This document shows, piece after piece, positions 9,626 through 19,512 of a stretch of DNA of 64,000 nt (position 1 is its first letter; each line of letters starts with the position of its first letter). The stretch is from Mycobacterium sp. SVM_VP21 (GTDB lineage Bacteria; Actinomycetota; Actinomycetes; Mycobacteriales; Mycobacteriaceae). The stretch lies in the NCBI GenBank assembly GCA_024758765.1, contig CP101406.1, forward strand, positions 4,650,001 through 4,714,000, given 5' to 3'. A program made the position numbers and the translations under genes. The notes beneath the pieces are model-generated. The model was not told where the DNA came from. It did no database searches and worked only from the letters and a program-made list of their open reading frames with translations.

Positions 9626-9854
9626 GATACTGACTAACGGGTGAACGTCACCGGACCGGTGTCCGACACCCGAATGAAGACTTCGACGAGTGCGACGGTC
9701 GCGATATGTGATGCGGCGCCGATCGCCGGTCTTCATTCAGCCAGGCACCGAGTCGGTTCAACCCGAGCCCCTCGGAGCGAGACCACCACAAGCCCGGGGA
9801 AGTGAGCCGGGCCCATAACGAGAAGTCCTCGCGTGGCCGCGTCGCAACGACGCG
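9626..9854 (+). promoter_or_regulatory. Structured 5' leader of rne, with candidate promoter
   Basis: The 296-bp gap before rne holds a possible -10 (GATACT, 9626-9631) followed by several perfect stems. They are GGTGT/ACACC (9658-9662, 9666-9670); a long-range 10-bp stem GAATGAAGAC (9672-9681) with GTCTTCATTC (9729-9738), enclosing a CGGCG/CGCCG hairpin; GCCCGG/CCGGGC (9792-9797, 9807-9812); and CGCGTCG/CGACGCG (9838-9844, 9848-9854). RNase E is known to control its own mRNA through a long structured 5' UTR in E. coli. A comparable role here is inferred. Confidence 0.55.
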
Positions 9855-9877
9855 CCCGGGGGCTTGAGGAGACGTAC

Positions 9878-12760
9878 GTGGCAGACCCCTCTCTTTTTAA
9901 AGGCCCTGACTCAGAGGCACCGGCAGCGCCGGGCGAGCACGAAGAGTTACCCGATCGACTGCGGGTGCACTCGCTGGCGCGGGTGCTGGGCACCACCAGC
10001 CGGCGCGTCCTGGACGCGCTGACCGAGCTGGACGGCCGGGCGCGCAGCGCCCACTCCAGCGTGGATCGTGTCGAGGCGGTGCGGGTCCGCGACCTGCTGG
10101 ATTCGTTCGCCGAGCCTGCGGTCTCCGGGTTGTTCCAGGAGGCCGGCGAGGCCGAGGCAACCGGTGAGGTCCCCGACGAGCCGGAGTCTCGGCTGCTGCT
10201 CGAGACGGCCCCGGAGCCGGCCGCCGTACGGGCGGACTACATGCCGTTGTTCGTCGCGCCCCAGCCGGTCGCCTTTGAGCGCCCGGTACCCCGCGTCGTC
10301 GAAGAGGACGCCGACGATGATGAAGACGACGACGACCTCGCCGGCTCCGACGCCGATGCTGACGCCGATGACGAGAACGGCGACCGCCCGGCCAACCGGC
10401 GCCGCCGCCGTGGGCGCCGTGGCCGTGGCCGTGGCCGCGGGTCCGAGGGTGCGGCAGCCGAGGACGCCGACGACGAGACCGAGGACGACGACTCCGCCGC
10501 GGAATCGGAGGAGGCCGACGACGCCGAGGACGCCGCCGATGATGAGGGCGGCTCGGCCGAGGACGTGGGCAACCGTCGCCGTCGCCGTCGCCGTCGGCGC
10601 AAAGCCGGAGCCGGTGAGGAAGAGGACGCCGGGTCGTCGGACGACCCACCCAACACCGTCGTGCACGAACGGGCTCCGCGCGCCAAGTCCAGCAGGTCCG
10701 CCAAGAGTGACCGCGGCACCGGTGACGACGAGATCCAGGGCATCACCGGCTCGACACGGCTGGAGGCCAAGCGGCAACGCCGCCGCGACGGCCGCGACGC
10801 CGGGCGCCGTCGTCCGCCGATCCTGAGCGAGGCCGAGTTCCTGGCCCGCCGCGAGGCCGTCGAACGCCGGATGGTGGTCCGTGACCGGGTCCGGACCGAG
10901 CCGCCGCACCAGGGTGCCCGCTACACCCAGATCGCCGTGCTGGAAGACGGCGTGATGGTGGAGCACTTCGTCACCTCAGCCGCCTCCACTTCGCTGGTGG
11001 GCAACGTCTACCTGGGCATTGTCCAGAACGTGCTGCCGTCGATGGAGGCCGCCTTCGTCGACATCGGCCGGGGCCGCAACGGCGTGCTGTACGCCGGTGA
11101 GGTGAACTGGGAAGCCGCCGGTCTCGGTGGCGCCAACCGCAAGATCGAACAGGCGCTCAAACCCGGCGACTATGTCGTGGTGCAGGTCAGCAAGGACCCC
11201 ATCGGACACAAGGGCGCCCGGCTGACCACGCAGGTGTCGCTGGCCGGTCGCTACCTGGTCTATGTACCGGGCGCGTCGTCGACCGGCATCAGCCGCAAGC
11301 TGCCCGACACCGAACGTCAGCGTCTCAAGGAGATCCTGCGCGAGGTGGTTCCCGCCGACGCCGGCGTGATCATCCGCACCGCGTCGGAGGGCGTCAAAGA
11401 AGAGGACATCCGCTCCGACGTGGAACGCCTCCAGGAACGCTGGAACCAGATCGAGGCCACCGCGGCCGAGACCAAGGGGAAGGCCGCCGGGGCGGCGGTG
11501 GCGCTCTACGAAGAGCCCGACGTGCTGGTCAAGGTGATCCGAGACCTGTTCAACGAGGACTTCTCGGAGTTGGTGGTCTCCGGTGACGACGCCTGGGCCA
11601 CGATCAACGAGTACGTGGGCTCGGTGGCCCCCGAACTGCTGCCGAAACTGACCCGCTACCAGTCGCCCACCGGCCCGGATGGCCAAGCCGGCCCGGACGT
11701 GTTCGCCGTGCACCGCATCGACGAGCAGCTGGCCAAGGCGCTGGACCGCAAGGTCTGGCTGCCTTCGGGCGGCACGTTGGTCATCGACCGGACCGAGGCG
11801 ATGACGGTGGTCGACGTCAACACCGGCAAGTTCACCGGCTCCGGGGGCAACCTCGAGGAGACGGTGACCAAGAACAACTTGGAGGCCGCCGAAGAGATCG
11901 TGCGGCAGCTTCGCCTGCGTGATATCGGCGGCATCATCGTCATCGACTTCATCGACATGGTGCTGGAGTCCAACCGGGACCTGGTGCTGCGTCGGCTGAC
12001 CGAGGCACTGGGCCGCGACCGGACCCGCCATCAGGTCTCGGAGGTGACGTCGCTGGGGCTGGTGCAGCTGACCCGCAAGCGGCTGGGCACCGGGCTGATC
12101 GAGGCGTTCTCGACGAACTGCCAGCACTGCGCCGGGCGCGGCATCATGCTGCACGCCGACCCGGTCGACTCGGCCGCGCCGGGACGCAAGACGGAATCGG
12201 GCGGCGGCGGCACCACCACCAGCAGCCGCCGCAGCAAGCGTTCGAAGAAACCGAAGGTCGACGAACCGGCAGTCGTCAAGGTTCCGGTGCACACGCCCGG
12301 TGACCACCCGATGTTCAAGGCGATGGCCGCGGCCAGCGACCGGCACGACGAGTCGGACGACGAGCACGAGACTGCGCCCGACGGCGACGAGCTGGTGGTG
12401 AACCTCGCCGAGCAGGACGCCGAAGGCACCGAAGAGGCCGAGGGCGCCGACGAGGTGGCCCAGGAGTCCCTGGAGTCCGACGTGGCCGATGAGGACCTCG
12501 GCGACGACGATGATGACGCCGACGACGAGGATGTCGACGACGATGACGACGAAGTCGATCTCGACGATGATGATGACGAAGATTTCGACGACGACCTGGA
12601 TGTCATCGATGAGTCTGATGAGTCCGACGGAGACGACTCCGACGATGCAGAAGACTCCGAGGACTTTGATGGGCCCGACGAGCCCGAGGTGGCAGTTGCG
12701 GTGGTCGAGCGTCCCCGACGTCGGCGTGCGGCGGCCCGGCCGGCCGGGCCACCGATCTAA
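9878..12760 (+). CDS. rne: Ribonuclease E/G
   Basis: The gene encodes about 960 residues from the GTG at 9878, which has a good ribosome site (TTGAGGAGA, 9864-9872). A further in-frame GTG at 9833 lies inside a hairpin and lacks a ribosome site. Domain order: a charged N-terminal extension with acidic blocks alternating with Arg-rich blocks (residues about 130-310), the S1/RNA-binding and catalytic core, the metal-binding aspartates in VVDVNTGKF and IVIDFIDM, the Zn-link CQHCAGRG, and a C-terminal tail that ends in about 70 residues of nearly pure Asp/Glu. The enzyme makes the rate-limiting cuts in mRNA decay and processes rRNA precursors. Actinobacterial RNase E carries its disordered arms on both sides, as here. 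Length is similar to M. tuberculosis (953). Confidence 0.95.
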   Translation: MADPSLFKGPDSEAPAAPGEHEELPDRLRVHSLARVLGTTSRRVLDALTELDGRARSAHSSVDRVEAVRVRDLLDSFAEPAVSGLFQEAGEAEATGEVPDEPESRLLLETAPEPAAVRADYMPLFVAPQPVAFERPVPRVVEEDADDDEDDDDLAGSDADADADDENGDRPANRRRRRGRRGRGRGRGSEGAAAEDADDETEDDDSAAESEEADDAEDAADDEGGSAEDVGNRRRRRRRRRKAGAGEEEDAGSSDDPPNTVVHERAPRAKSSRSAKSDRGTGDDEIQGITGSTRLEAKRQRRRDGRDAGRRRPPILSEAEFLARREAVERRMVVRDRVRTEPPHQGARYTQIAVLEDGVMVEHFVTSAASTSLVGNVYLGIVQNVLPSMEAAFVDIGRGRNGVLYAGEVNWEAAGLGGANRKIEQALKPGDYVVVQVSKDPIGHKGARLTTQVSLAGRYLVYVPGASSTGISRKLPDTERQRLKEILREVVPADAGVIIRTASEGVKEEDIRSDVERLQERWNQIEATAAETKGKAAGAAVALYEEPDVLVKVIRDLFNEDFSELVVSGDDAWATINEYVGSVAPELLPKLTRYQSPTGPDGQAGPDVFAVHRIDEQLAKALDRKVWLPSGGTLVIDRTEAMTVVDVNTGKFTGSGGNLEETVTKNNLEAAEEIVRQLRLRDIGGIIVIDFIDMVLESNRDLVLRRLTEALGRDRTRHQVSEVTSLGLVQLTRKRLGTGLIEAFSTNCQHCAGRGIMLHADPVDSAAPGRKTESGGGGTTTSSRRSKRSKKPKVDEPAVVKVPVHTPGDHPMFKAMAAASDRHDESDDEHETAPDGDELVVNLAEQDAEGTEEAEGADEVAQESLESDVADEDLGDDDDDADDEDVDDDDDEVDLDDDDDEDFDDDLDVIDESDESDGDDSDDAEDSEDFDGPDEPEVAVAVVERPRRRRAAARPAGPPI

Positions 12761-12772
12761 CGTAGTGCCGGT

Positions 12773-12802
12773 TTGACCCCTTAGCCGCTGGTCACGTACC
12801 CT
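12773..12802 (+). promoter_or_regulatory. Promoter of the rplU-rpmA-obg-proB operon
   Basis: TTGACC (12773-12778), 18-base spacer, TACCCT (12797-12802). This fits a SigA-type promoter. It would give a leader of about 100 nt before rplU. It lies only 12 bp after the rne stop, so the ribosomal protein operon need not depend on rne transcription. Confidence 0.6.
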
Positions 12803-12912
12803 TGACCAGTTGTCGCCAGGCGGGAATAACCACAGCTCGGCGGACAGAACCCCAGACACCTGCGCAAGTCCCGATGGCGTGCGCGCCCGAGAAGCAGAGG
12901 TAGAAACCAACG

Positions 12913-13224
12913 ATGGCGACGTACGCAATCGTCAAAACCGGCGGCAAGCAGTACAAGGTTGCCGTTGGTGACGTGCTCAAGGTTGAGAAGATCGAGTCCG
13001 AGCCGGGATCGTCGGTCTCGCTGCCGGTCGCGCTGGTTGTGGACGGTGCCACCGTCACCACCGACGCCGCCAAGCTGGCGAAGGTCGCGGTCACCGGAGA
13101 GGTCCTGGAGCACACCAAGGGCCCCAAGATCCGCATCCACAAGTTCAAGAACAAGACCGGCTACCACAAGCGGCAGGGTCACCGTCAGCAGCTGACCGTG
13201 CTCAAGGTCACCGGAATCAAGTAG
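12913..13224 (+). CDS. rplU: 50S ribosomal protein L21
   Basis: The 103-residue protein starts [16 protein letters not shown] and contains the L21 signature [18 protein letters not shown] near the C-terminus. It binds 23S rRNA domain and contacts L20. Ribosome site AGCAGAGGTAGAAACC precedes the ATG. It is followed by rpmA after 17 bp, the universal rplU-rpmA-obg arrangement. Confidence 0.98.
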   Translation: MATYAIVKTGGKQYKVAVGDVLKVEKIESEPGSSVSLPVALVVDGATVTTDAAKLAKVAVTGEVLEHTKGPKIRIHKFKNKTGYHKRQGHRQQLTVLKVTGIK

Positions 13225-13241
13225 CAGCAGGAGGCAGCGAG

Positions 13242-13502
13242 ATGGCACACAAAAAGGGCGCTTCCAGCTCACGTAACGGGCGCGACTCCAACGCCCAGCG
13301 ACTCGGCGTCAAGCGGTTCGGCGGCCAGGTTGTCAAGGCCGGCGAGATCCTGGTCCGCCAACGGGGAACCCACTTCCACCCCGGCGTCAACGTCGGGCGC
13401 GGCGGCGACGACACCCTGTTCGCCACGGCACCCGGTGCGGTCGAATTCGGTGTGAAGCGCGGCCGCAAGTTGATCAACATCGTGCCTGTCGCCCGCGACT
13501 AG
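13242..13502 (+). CDS. rpmA: 50S ribosomal protein L27
   Basis: The 86-residue protein starts [16 protein letters not shown] and has the L27 core [22 protein letters not shown]. The N-terminus reaches the peptidyl-transferase centre. There is no Firmicute-type cleavable leader. Ribosome site GCAGGAGGCAGCG lies just upstream. Confidence 0.98.
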   Translation: MAHKKGASSSRNGRDSNAQRLGVKRFGGQVVKAGEILVRQRGTHFHPGVNVGRGGDDTLFATAPGAVEFGVKRGRKLINIVPVARD

Positions 13503-13550
13503 TCGCTGGCGTAACTGGGCGCCGTTCGGCGCCGGATAGGTAGTAACGCC

Positions 13551-14996
13551 ATGTCCCGGTTCGTCGACCGCGTTGTCATCCATGTGCGGGCCGGCGACGG
13601 GGGCAACGGCTGCGCCTCGATTCACCGGGAGAAGTTCAAACCGCTCGGTGGTCCTGACGGTGGCAACGGCGGCCGCGGCGGCAGCGTCGTGCTGGTCGTC
13701 GACCCCCAGGTGCACACCCTGCTGGACTTCCACTTCCGGCCACACATCGACGCGGCCTCCGGCAAGCAGGGCCAGGGCAACAACAAGGACGGCGCGTTCG
13801 GCGCGGACCTGGAGATCAAGGTGCCCGACGGCACCGTCGTGCTCGACGAGCACGGGCGGCTGCTGGCGGACCTGGTAGGCACGGGTGCCCGCTTCGAGGC
13901 GGCAGCCGGCGGACGCGGCGGTTTGGGCAACGCGGCACTGGTGTCGCGCGCCCGCAAGGCGCCCGGCTTTGCACTGTTGGGGGAGAAGGGCGAGACCCGC
14001 GACCTCACCCTGGAACTCAAGACCGTCGCCGACGTCGGGCTGATCGGATTCCCCTCGGCGGGCAAATCCGCGCTGGTGTCGGTGATTTCGGCGGCCAAGC
14101 CGAAGATCGCCGACTATCCGTTCACCACACTGGCGCCGAACCTGGGCGTGGTCTCGGCCGGAGAGAACACTTTCACCGCGGCAGATGTGCCCGGGCTCAT
14201 TCCCGGTGCCTCGGCCGGTCGCGGGCTGGGCTTGGACTTTCTGCGGCACATCGAACGCTGCGCCGTGCTGGTGCACGTCGTAGACTGCGCGACCGCCGAG
14301 CCGGGCCGCGACCCGCTCTCCGATATTGAAGCGATCGAAGCCGAACTGGCCGCCTATACCCCGACCATGCAAGGGGATTCGACGCTGGGCGACCTGGTCG
14401 ACCGGCCGCGGGCGGTGGTGCTCAACAAGATCGACGTGCCCGAGGCGCTGGAGATGGCCGAGTTCGTCCGCGACGACATCGTGGCTGAGCGCGGTTGGCC
14501 GGTGTTCATGGTCTCCACGGTGAGCCGTGTCGGCTTGCGGCCGTTGACCTTCGCGCTGGCCGAGATGGTGACGGCGTACCGCGCGGCGCAACCGGAGCCG
14601 GTGGCGCGCCGCCCGGTGATCCGTCCCGTGCGCGCGGGCGAGACCGGATTCACCGTGGAATCCGACGGTGAGGGCGGCTTTATCGTGCGCGGGTCGCAGC
14701 CCGAGCGCTGGGTGCACCAGACCAACTTCGACAACGACGAAGCGGTCGGCTACCTGGGCGACCGGCTGGCCCGACTCGGGGTCGAGGACGAACTGCTGAA
14801 GCGCGGCGCCAAACCGGGCTGCGCGGTGACCATCGGCGAGATGACCTTCGACTGGGAGCCGGCAACGCAGGCCGGGGTCGACATCACACTGTCCGGCCGC
14901 GGCACCGACACCAGGCTGGAGCGCACCGACCGAGTGGGTGCCGCTGAGCGCAAGGTGGCACGCAAGCAGCGCCGAGAGCATCCGGAGGACGAGTGA
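13551..14996 (+). CDS. obg: Obg/CgtA GTPase
   Basis: The 481-residue GTPase acts in 50S assembly and stress responses. Three domains are visible: the glycine-rich Obg fold (residues about 1-158, with GGNGGRGGS), the G domain with P-loop [10 protein letters not shown] (about 166-175), [10 protein letters not shown] as switch II and LNKIDV as the G4 motif, and a C-terminal OCT domain ending in a basic tail ([14 protein letters not shown]). Length agrees with M. tuberculosis Obg (479). It is 48 bp downstream of rpmA and overlaps proB by 4 bp. Confidence 0.97.
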   Translation: MSRFVDRVVIHVRAGDGGNGCASIHREKFKPLGGPDGGNGGRGGSVVLVVDPQVHTLLDFHFRPHIDAASGKQGQGNNKDGAFGADLEIKVPDGTVVLDEHGRLLADLVGTGARFEAAAGGRGGLGNAALVSRARKAPGFALLGEKGETRDLTLELKTVADVGLIGFPSAGKSALVSVISAAKPKIADYPFTTLAPNLGVVSAGENTFTAADVPGLIPGASAGRGLGLDFLRHIERCAVLVHVVDCATAEPGRDPLSDIEAIEAELAAYTPTMQGDSTLGDLVDRPRAVVLNKIDVPEALEMAEFVRDDIVAERGWPVFMVSTVSRVGLRPLTFALAEMVTAYRAAQPEPVARRPVIRPVRAGETGFTVESDGEGGFIVRGSQPERWVHQTNFDNDEAVGYLGDRLARLGVEDELLKRGAKPGCAVTIGEMTFDWEPATQAGVDITLSGRGTDTRLERTDRVGAAERKVARKQRREHPEDE

Positions 14997-16099
14997 CCGG
15001 CAGTGCTGCGCGCGAAGCGATTCGCACCGCGCGCACCGTCGTGGTCAAGATCGGCACCACCGCGCTGACCACCGAGTCCGGCATGTTCGACGCCGCCCGG
15101 CTGGCCGGGCTGGTCGAGGCGATCGAGGGCCGAATGAAGTCCGGCTCGGACGTGACGATCGTGTCCTCGGGGGCTATCGCCGCCGGGCTGGAGCCGCTTG
15201 GATTGGCCAAGCGGCCAACCGATCTGGCCACTAAACAGGCCGCCGCCAGTGTGGGCCAGGTGGCGTTGGTCAACGCCTGGAGTGCCGCCTTCGGCCGGTT
15301 CGGCCGCACCGTCGGGCAGGTGTTGCTGACCGCCCAGGACGTCTCGATGCGGGTGTCGCACACCAATGCCGCCCGTACCCTGGACCGGCTGCGCTCATTG
15401 CACGCGGTGGCGATCGTCAACGAGAACGACACGGTGGCTACCAGCGAGATTCGGTTCGGCGACAACGACCGCCTCTCGGCGCTGGTGGCGCATCTGGTGG
15501 GCGCCGACGCGCTGGTGCTGCTCTCCGACATCGACGGCCTCTATGACTCCGATCCCCGCAAGGGCCCGGCCCGCCTGGTCCCCGAGGTAGCGGGACCGGA
15601 TGATCTCGCCGATGTGGTTGCCAGCGAGGGCAGCCACCTGGGCACCGGCGGCATGGTGTCGAAGCTGTCGTCGGCACTGCTGGCCGCCGATGCGGGAGTT
15701 CCGGTGTTGCTGGCCGCGGCCAGTGAGGCCGCTGCCGCGCTTTCGGACGCATCGGTAGGCACCGTCTTCGCACCCCGGGCGCAACGGATGTCGGCACGCA
15801 AGTTCTGGGTCCGCCATGCCGCGGACGCGGCCGGGATGTTGACGCTGGACGCCGGGGCCGTCGAGGCGGTACTGGCGCGCCGACGCTCCCTGCTGCCGGC
15901 CGGGATCACCGCGGTCGCGGGCAGGTTCTACGGCGGCGACGTGGTCGAACTGTGCGGCCCGGACGGGGCCGTGGTGGCCCGCGGCGTGGTCGGTTACGAC
16001 GCTGCGGAGTTGGACGCCATGATCGGCCATTCGACCGCCGAGTTGGCACCGGACGCGCGCCGGCCGGTCGTGCACGCCGACGACCTGGTCGCGGTGTAA
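14993..16099 (+). CDS. proB: Glutamate 5-kinase
   Basis: The 368-residue enzyme catalyses the first step of proline synthesis, ATP-dependent phosphorylation of glutamate. The amino-acid-kinase domain begins [16 protein letters not shown], and [14 protein letters not shown] and [22 protein letters not shown] are visible. A PUA domain (residues about 275-360) follows, as in full-length ProB. The GTG start overlaps the obg stop (GTGA). The partner proA lies separately at 28724 in this window, as in M. tuberculosis. Confidence 0.97.
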   Translation: MTGSAAREAIRTARTVVVKIGTTALTTESGMFDAARLAGLVEAIEGRMKSGSDVTIVSSGAIAAGLEPLGLAKRPTDLATKQAAASVGQVALVNAWSAAFGRFGRTVGQVLLTAQDVSMRVSHTNAARTLDRLRSLHAVAIVNENDTVATSEIRFGDNDRLSALVAHLVGADALVLLSDIDGLYDSDPRKGPARLVPEVAGPDDLADVVASEGSHLGTGGMVSKLSSALLAADAGVPVLLAAASEAAAALSDASVGTVFAPRAQRMSARKFWVRHAADAAGMLTLDAGAVEAVLARRRSLLPAGITAVAGRFYGGDVVELCGPDGAVVARGVVGYDAAELDAMIGHSTAELAPDARRPVVHADDLVAV

Positions 16100-16238
16100 T
16101 CCTTGGGCGCAGGTCACCTACAAGACCCGGGTGCCGCCGGCGTGTGGCCGGTCCGCATTGTTGCCCAGCCGGCGGAAATGGCGGCGCCGCAGGATCGAGA
16201 GCTCCCACGATCGCTCGGCTTGGACCGTGTAGTGGGCG

Positions 16239-16865
16239 CTATTTCTCGGTTGGCTTGAGATACAGCGTGCCCCAAACGATTTCAGTTAGGGCAGTGGCGA
16301 GCTCGGCATCGTAGTCCGCGTCGCGGACCGGCAGGTTCTGCTGGCAGACCCGCTCCACCATCCAGGTGAGCGCGTTTGCGGTCGCGGCAACGGGTAAGTC
16401 GCGACGAATGGAGCCGTCGGCCTGGCCGTCTTCGATGACCTGAGCCACTCGGCCGGAGATGCCGGTCAGCAGGTCGCGGTAGGTGGCGCCCACCAGCGGG
16501 TCGTAGCCGGCCATCTCGCTGAGCGCGATCAGCAGCGGTTGATGCCGCCGATAGTTGGCGATGATCGAGGTCATCGCGGCGTGCACATCGTCGGGATCGC
16601 GGCGCTGCGCCACGCCCCACCAGCGCTCGGCCCCCGAGGCGAGATCGCCGAACACCTGGCCGGCGAGCCGGCGCAACAGATGACCCTTGTCCTCGAAGTA
16701 GATGTAGAAGCTGGCGCGCGAGATGCCGGCCTCGGTCGCGAGGCGGTCCACGCTCAGTTCGGTGAAGCTGGCGCCGGCGCTCATCAGTCGCTCGGTGGCG
16801 TCGAGAAGCTGCCGTTCGATCTCCTCGCGCCGCTCTTGGCGGCTGGCGGGGGGCTTGCGGGTCAC
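16239..16865 (-). CDS. TetR-family transcriptional regulator
   Basis: The protein is 208 residues from the GTG at 16865. A start at 16916 would add 17 residues and place the start codon inside the palindrome at 16909-16925, so I prefer the shorter form. The N-terminal helix-turn-helix reads LSVDRLATEAGISRASFYIYFEDKGHLLRRL, characteristic of TetR. The C-terminal ligand domain contains aromatic residues (WWGVAQRRD, MVERVCQQNL) but no family I can name. It is divergent from the cytochrome P450 at 16980, and the operator-like palindrome lies in the shared promoter. It therefore probably represses the P450 and itself. Confidence 0.87.
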   Translation of the reverse strand: MTRKPPASRQERREEIERQLLDATERLMSAGASFTELSVDRLATEAGISRASFYIYFEDKGHLLRRLAGQVFGDLASGAERWWGVAQRRDPDDVHAAMTSIIANYRRHQPLLIALSEMAGYDPLVGATYRDLLTGISGRVAQVIEDGQADGSIRRDLPVAATANALTWMVERVCQQNLPVRDADYDAELATALTEIVWGTLYLKPTEK

Positions 16866-16904
16866 AGAAGCCACAGCGGTCAGCGTAACGGCAAACCCGA
16901 CGTC

Positions 16905-16934
16905 TTGACTAGACACTATGTCTAGACCTACTGT
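16905..16934 (+). promoter_or_regulatory. P450 promoter with operator palindrome in its spacer
   Basis: The palindrome CTAGACA-CTA-TGTCTAG (16909-16925) has perfect 7-bp arms. It overlaps TTGACT (-35, 16905-16910) and fills the 18-base spacer before TACTGT (-10, 16929-16934). Occupation by a TetR dimer would block RNA polymerase directly. The predicted transcript starts near 16941, giving a leader of about 38 nt before the P450 start at 16980. Confidence 0.7.
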
Positions 16935-16979
16935 CGGACCGAGCCCGGTGTGACCGGGGCCATACGCCGAGGAGGTCTC

Positions 16980-18239
16980 GTGACCGCACCATCCGCCGCG
17001 CTGCGCAGCTACGACGCGGTCGACCTGTCCTCCCGCGCGTTCTGGTCCAGTACCGCTGAAGAGCGGGAGCGCTCGTTCGCGGTGCTACGGGCCGAGCGTC
17101 CGGTGAGCTGGCACCCCCCGGTGGAGGACGCCATGCTCAACGACCCCGACGATCCCGGCTATTGGGCCGTCACCCGCCACGCCGACATCGTCTCGGTGAG
17201 CCGGAACAACGACGTGTTCTTGTCGGGAAAGGGCGTGCAGTTCGAGAACTTCCCCGAGGAGTTGCTGGAGACCACGCAGTCTTTCTTGGCCATGGATCCG
17301 CCGCGGCACACCAAACTGCGCAAACTGGCCACCGCGGCGTTCACTCCCCGCCAGATCAGACGCATCGAGGACTCGATCAAGGCCAGCGCCAAGGCAATCG
17401 TCGCCGAACTCAAGGCCGCCGGCAGCGGGGCGGACTTCGTCGAGCACTGCGCCAAGGAACTGCCGCTACGCACGCTGGCGGACATGGTCGGCGTGCCGGA
17501 ATCCGAGCGCGCACAGGTGGCCCATGCCGCCGATGCGCTGGTGTCGACCAACGACCCGGTATTCCTTGACGGGCGCGACCCGCTGGCGGTGATGGGCGAA
17601 AACATCATGTACCTGCACCAGGTGGCGGGTGCGCTGGCCGCCGAGCGCCGGGAGCGCCCCGGCGACGACCTGTTCAGCAGCCTGGTGAACGCCGAGGTCG
17701 ACGGCGACCGGCTCACCGACGCCGAGGTCAGCGCCTACTTCGTGCTGCTGTCGGTGGCCGGCAATGACACCACTCGCCAGACCACCAGCCATGCACTTAA
17801 GGCGCTCACCGACTTCCCTGGGCAACGTTCCTGGCTGCTGGAGGATTTCGACCGCCGGATCGGGACAGCGGTCGAGGAGTTCATCCGCTACGCGACACCG
17901 GTGATGACCTTCCGTCGAACCGCCGCAACCGATTACGAGCTCGGCGGGCAGACCATTCGGGCCGGCGATAAGGTGGCCATGTTCTATGCGTCAGGCAACT
18001 GGGATGCGGCGGTGTTCGACCATCCCGATCGCCTGGATCTGAGCCGCGACCCCAATCCGCATCTGGGCTTCGGCGGCGGCGGGCAGCACTACTGCCTGGG
18101 GACCCATGTGGCGCGTGCCCAGCTGCGCGCCCTCTTCGGTGAGTTGCTCCACCAACTGCCGCGCATCGAGGCCGGTGATCCGGAGTACTTAGCGGGCAGC
18201 TTCATCCACGGCATCCGGGCCATGGCTTGCACCTTCTAG
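16980..18239 (+). CDS. Cytochrome P450
   Basis: The 419-residue soluble bacterial P450 has its GTG at 16980 preceded by GAGGAGG (16969-16975), which decides the start over an upstream in-frame GTG at 16950. Diagnostic segments are the I-helix oxygen-activation region [10 protein letters not shown], the ExxR-type [10 protein letters not shown], and the heme-thiolate loop [16 protein letters not shown] with the ligand cysteine. The sequence resembles the CYP124/125/142 group of mycobacterial lipid and sterol hydroxylases in its [13 protein letters not shown] and [13 protein letters not shown] segments, but I cannot assign a family number. No ferredoxin or reductase gene is adjacent. Its 3' end overlaps the convergent MFS gene by 51 bp. 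Confidence 0.93.
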   Translation: MTAPSAALRSYDAVDLSSRAFWSSTAEERERSFAVLRAERPVSWHPPVEDAMLNDPDDPGYWAVTRHADIVSVSRNNDVFLSGKGVQFENFPEELLETTQSFLAMDPPRHTKLRKLATAAFTPRQIRRIEDSIKASAKAIVAELKAAGSGADFVEHCAKELPLRTLADMVGVPESERAQVAHAADALVSTNDPVFLDGRDPLAVMGENIMYLHQVAGALAAERRERPGDDLFSSLVNAEVDGDRLTDAEVSAYFVLLSVAGNDTTRQTTSHALKALTDFPGQRSWLLEDFDRRIGTAVEEFIRYATPVMTFRRTAATDYELGGQTIRAGDKVAMFYASGNWDAAVFDHPDRLDLSRDPNPHLGFGGGGQHYCLGTHVARAQLRALFGELLHQLPRIEAGDPEYLAGSFIHGIRAMACTF

Positions 18240-19463
18240 GTCCGTGCCGAAGTGCCGGCCGGTGGCGTCCTTGCCGATCGCGGTCAGCACGATGACGGCG
18301 AGCAGCGTCGGCACCACCGTGACGACCAGGGCGTACGGGTAGCCGTGGGCGGCCGCCAAGTGCTCCTGGATCGGCAAGTTGAACGCAGCGAAGAGATTGC
18401 CCAGCTGGTAGGTCACGCCCGGGTAGAAGCCGCGGATCGCATCCGGCGACATCTCGGTCAGGTGTGCCGGGATGACGCCCCAGGCGCCCTGCACGCAGAT
18501 CTGGATCAGGAACGAGCCCAGGCACAGCATGCCCGCGGTGTGCGACAACGCGAACAGCGGCACGATCGGCAAGCCCATCACCGCGGCCCAGATGATCGCG
18601 TAGCGCCGGCCCAACCGCTGTGACAGCGAGCCGAAGATCAGCCCGCCGATGATCCCGCCGATGTTGTAGATCACCGCGATCCACTTGGCCGTGACATGGG
18701 ACAGACCTGCCCCGTCGGGTGAGGTCAGAAACGTCGGGTAGATGTCGTGGGTGCCGTGGCTCATCCAGTTGAACGCCGTCATCAGCAACACTAGGTAGCA
18801 GAACCGGCGGATCACCTTGGCGTCGGTGAAGACATCGCGAATCTTGGTGTGGGTCAGCCGCATCCGGTCCTGGGTGGCCTGCCATATCTCCGACTCCGTC
18901 ACCCGGTAGCGGATCAGCAGGCTGACCATGGCCGGCAGGATCGACAGCCCGAACAGCCAGCGCCAGGACAACCCCAGCACGTCGTTCACCAGGAGCGAGG
19001 CCAGGGTGGCGGCCAGGTAGCCGAACAGATAACCCTCCTGCAGCAGCCCGGAGAAGAACCCGCGGCGCTCGGGCGGGATCTTCTCCATGGCGAGCGCGGC
19101 GCCCAGTCCCCATTCGCCGCCCATCCCGATCCCGTAGAGCAGACGCAGAATCACCAGCACGGTGAAGGTGGGCGCGAACGCGCACAAGAACCCCACCGTC
19201 GAGTAGAAGACCACGTTCACCATGAGTGGTATTCGTCTGCCGACCCGGTCGGCCCACAGCCCGAACAGCAGCGCCCCGAGTGGGCGCATCACCAGCGTGG
19301 CCGTGGTCAGAAACGCGACCTCGGTCTTGGTGTGGCCGAAGGTCTTGGCGATGTCGGCATAGACGAACACCACGATGAAGTAGTCGAATGCATCCATCGA
19401 CCAGCCCAACACGGCGGCGAGGAACGAGTTGCGCTGGTCGGGGGTGAGCCGCTGCTTTGTCAC
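18189..19463 (-). CDS. MFS transporter, carboxylate (SHS/JEN-like) type
   Basis: A 424-residue membrane protein with about twelve segments. The N-terminal [21 protein letters not shown] and the loop [14 protein letters not shown] are hallmarks of the sugar-porter-like MFS families that move organic acids (sialate, lactate, shikimate and related), whose second segment carries GW-MDAFDY. A second basic loop, [11 protein letters not shown], lies at the start of the C-terminal half. Substrate is unknown; coexpression with the nearby P450 is unlikely because the genes converge. The 3' ends overlap by 51 bp. No ribosome-site ambiguity was noted. Confidence 0.87.
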   Translation of the reverse strand: MTKQRLTPDQRNSFLAAVLGWSMDAFDYFIVVFVYADIAKTFGHTKTEVAFLTTATLVMRPLGALLFGLWADRVGRRIPLMVNVVFYSTVGFLCAFAPTFTVLVILRLLYGIGMGGEWGLGAALAMEKIPPERRGFFSGLLQEGYLFGYLAATLASLLVNDVLGLSWRWLFGLSILPAMVSLLIRYRVTESEIWQATQDRMRLTHTKIRDVFTDAKVIRRFCYLVLLMTAFNWMSHGTHDIYPTFLTSPDGAGLSHVTAKWIAVIYNIGGIIGGLIFGSLSQRLGRRYAIIWAAVMGLPIVPLFALSHTAGMLCLGSFLIQICVQGAWGVIPAHLTEMSPDAIRGFYPGVTYQLGNLFAAFNLPIQEHLAAAHGYPYALVVTVVPTLLAVIVLTAIGKDATGRHFGTDLEGASHGPDAVDEAAR

Positions 19464-19512
19464 CGGAGCATCGTGCCGGATTTCGGAGCGATTGTGTGCC
19501 GCTACTGACGGA

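Noticed and set aside
9833..9877. Longer rne start at 9833
   Set aside because: It lies at a hairpin without a ribosome site; the GTG at 9878 has TTGAGGAGA in good position.
10976..12928. 650-codon open frame antisense to rne
   Set aside because: It results from GC-rich codon bias opposite a clear gene, has no domains, and runs into the rplU promoter.
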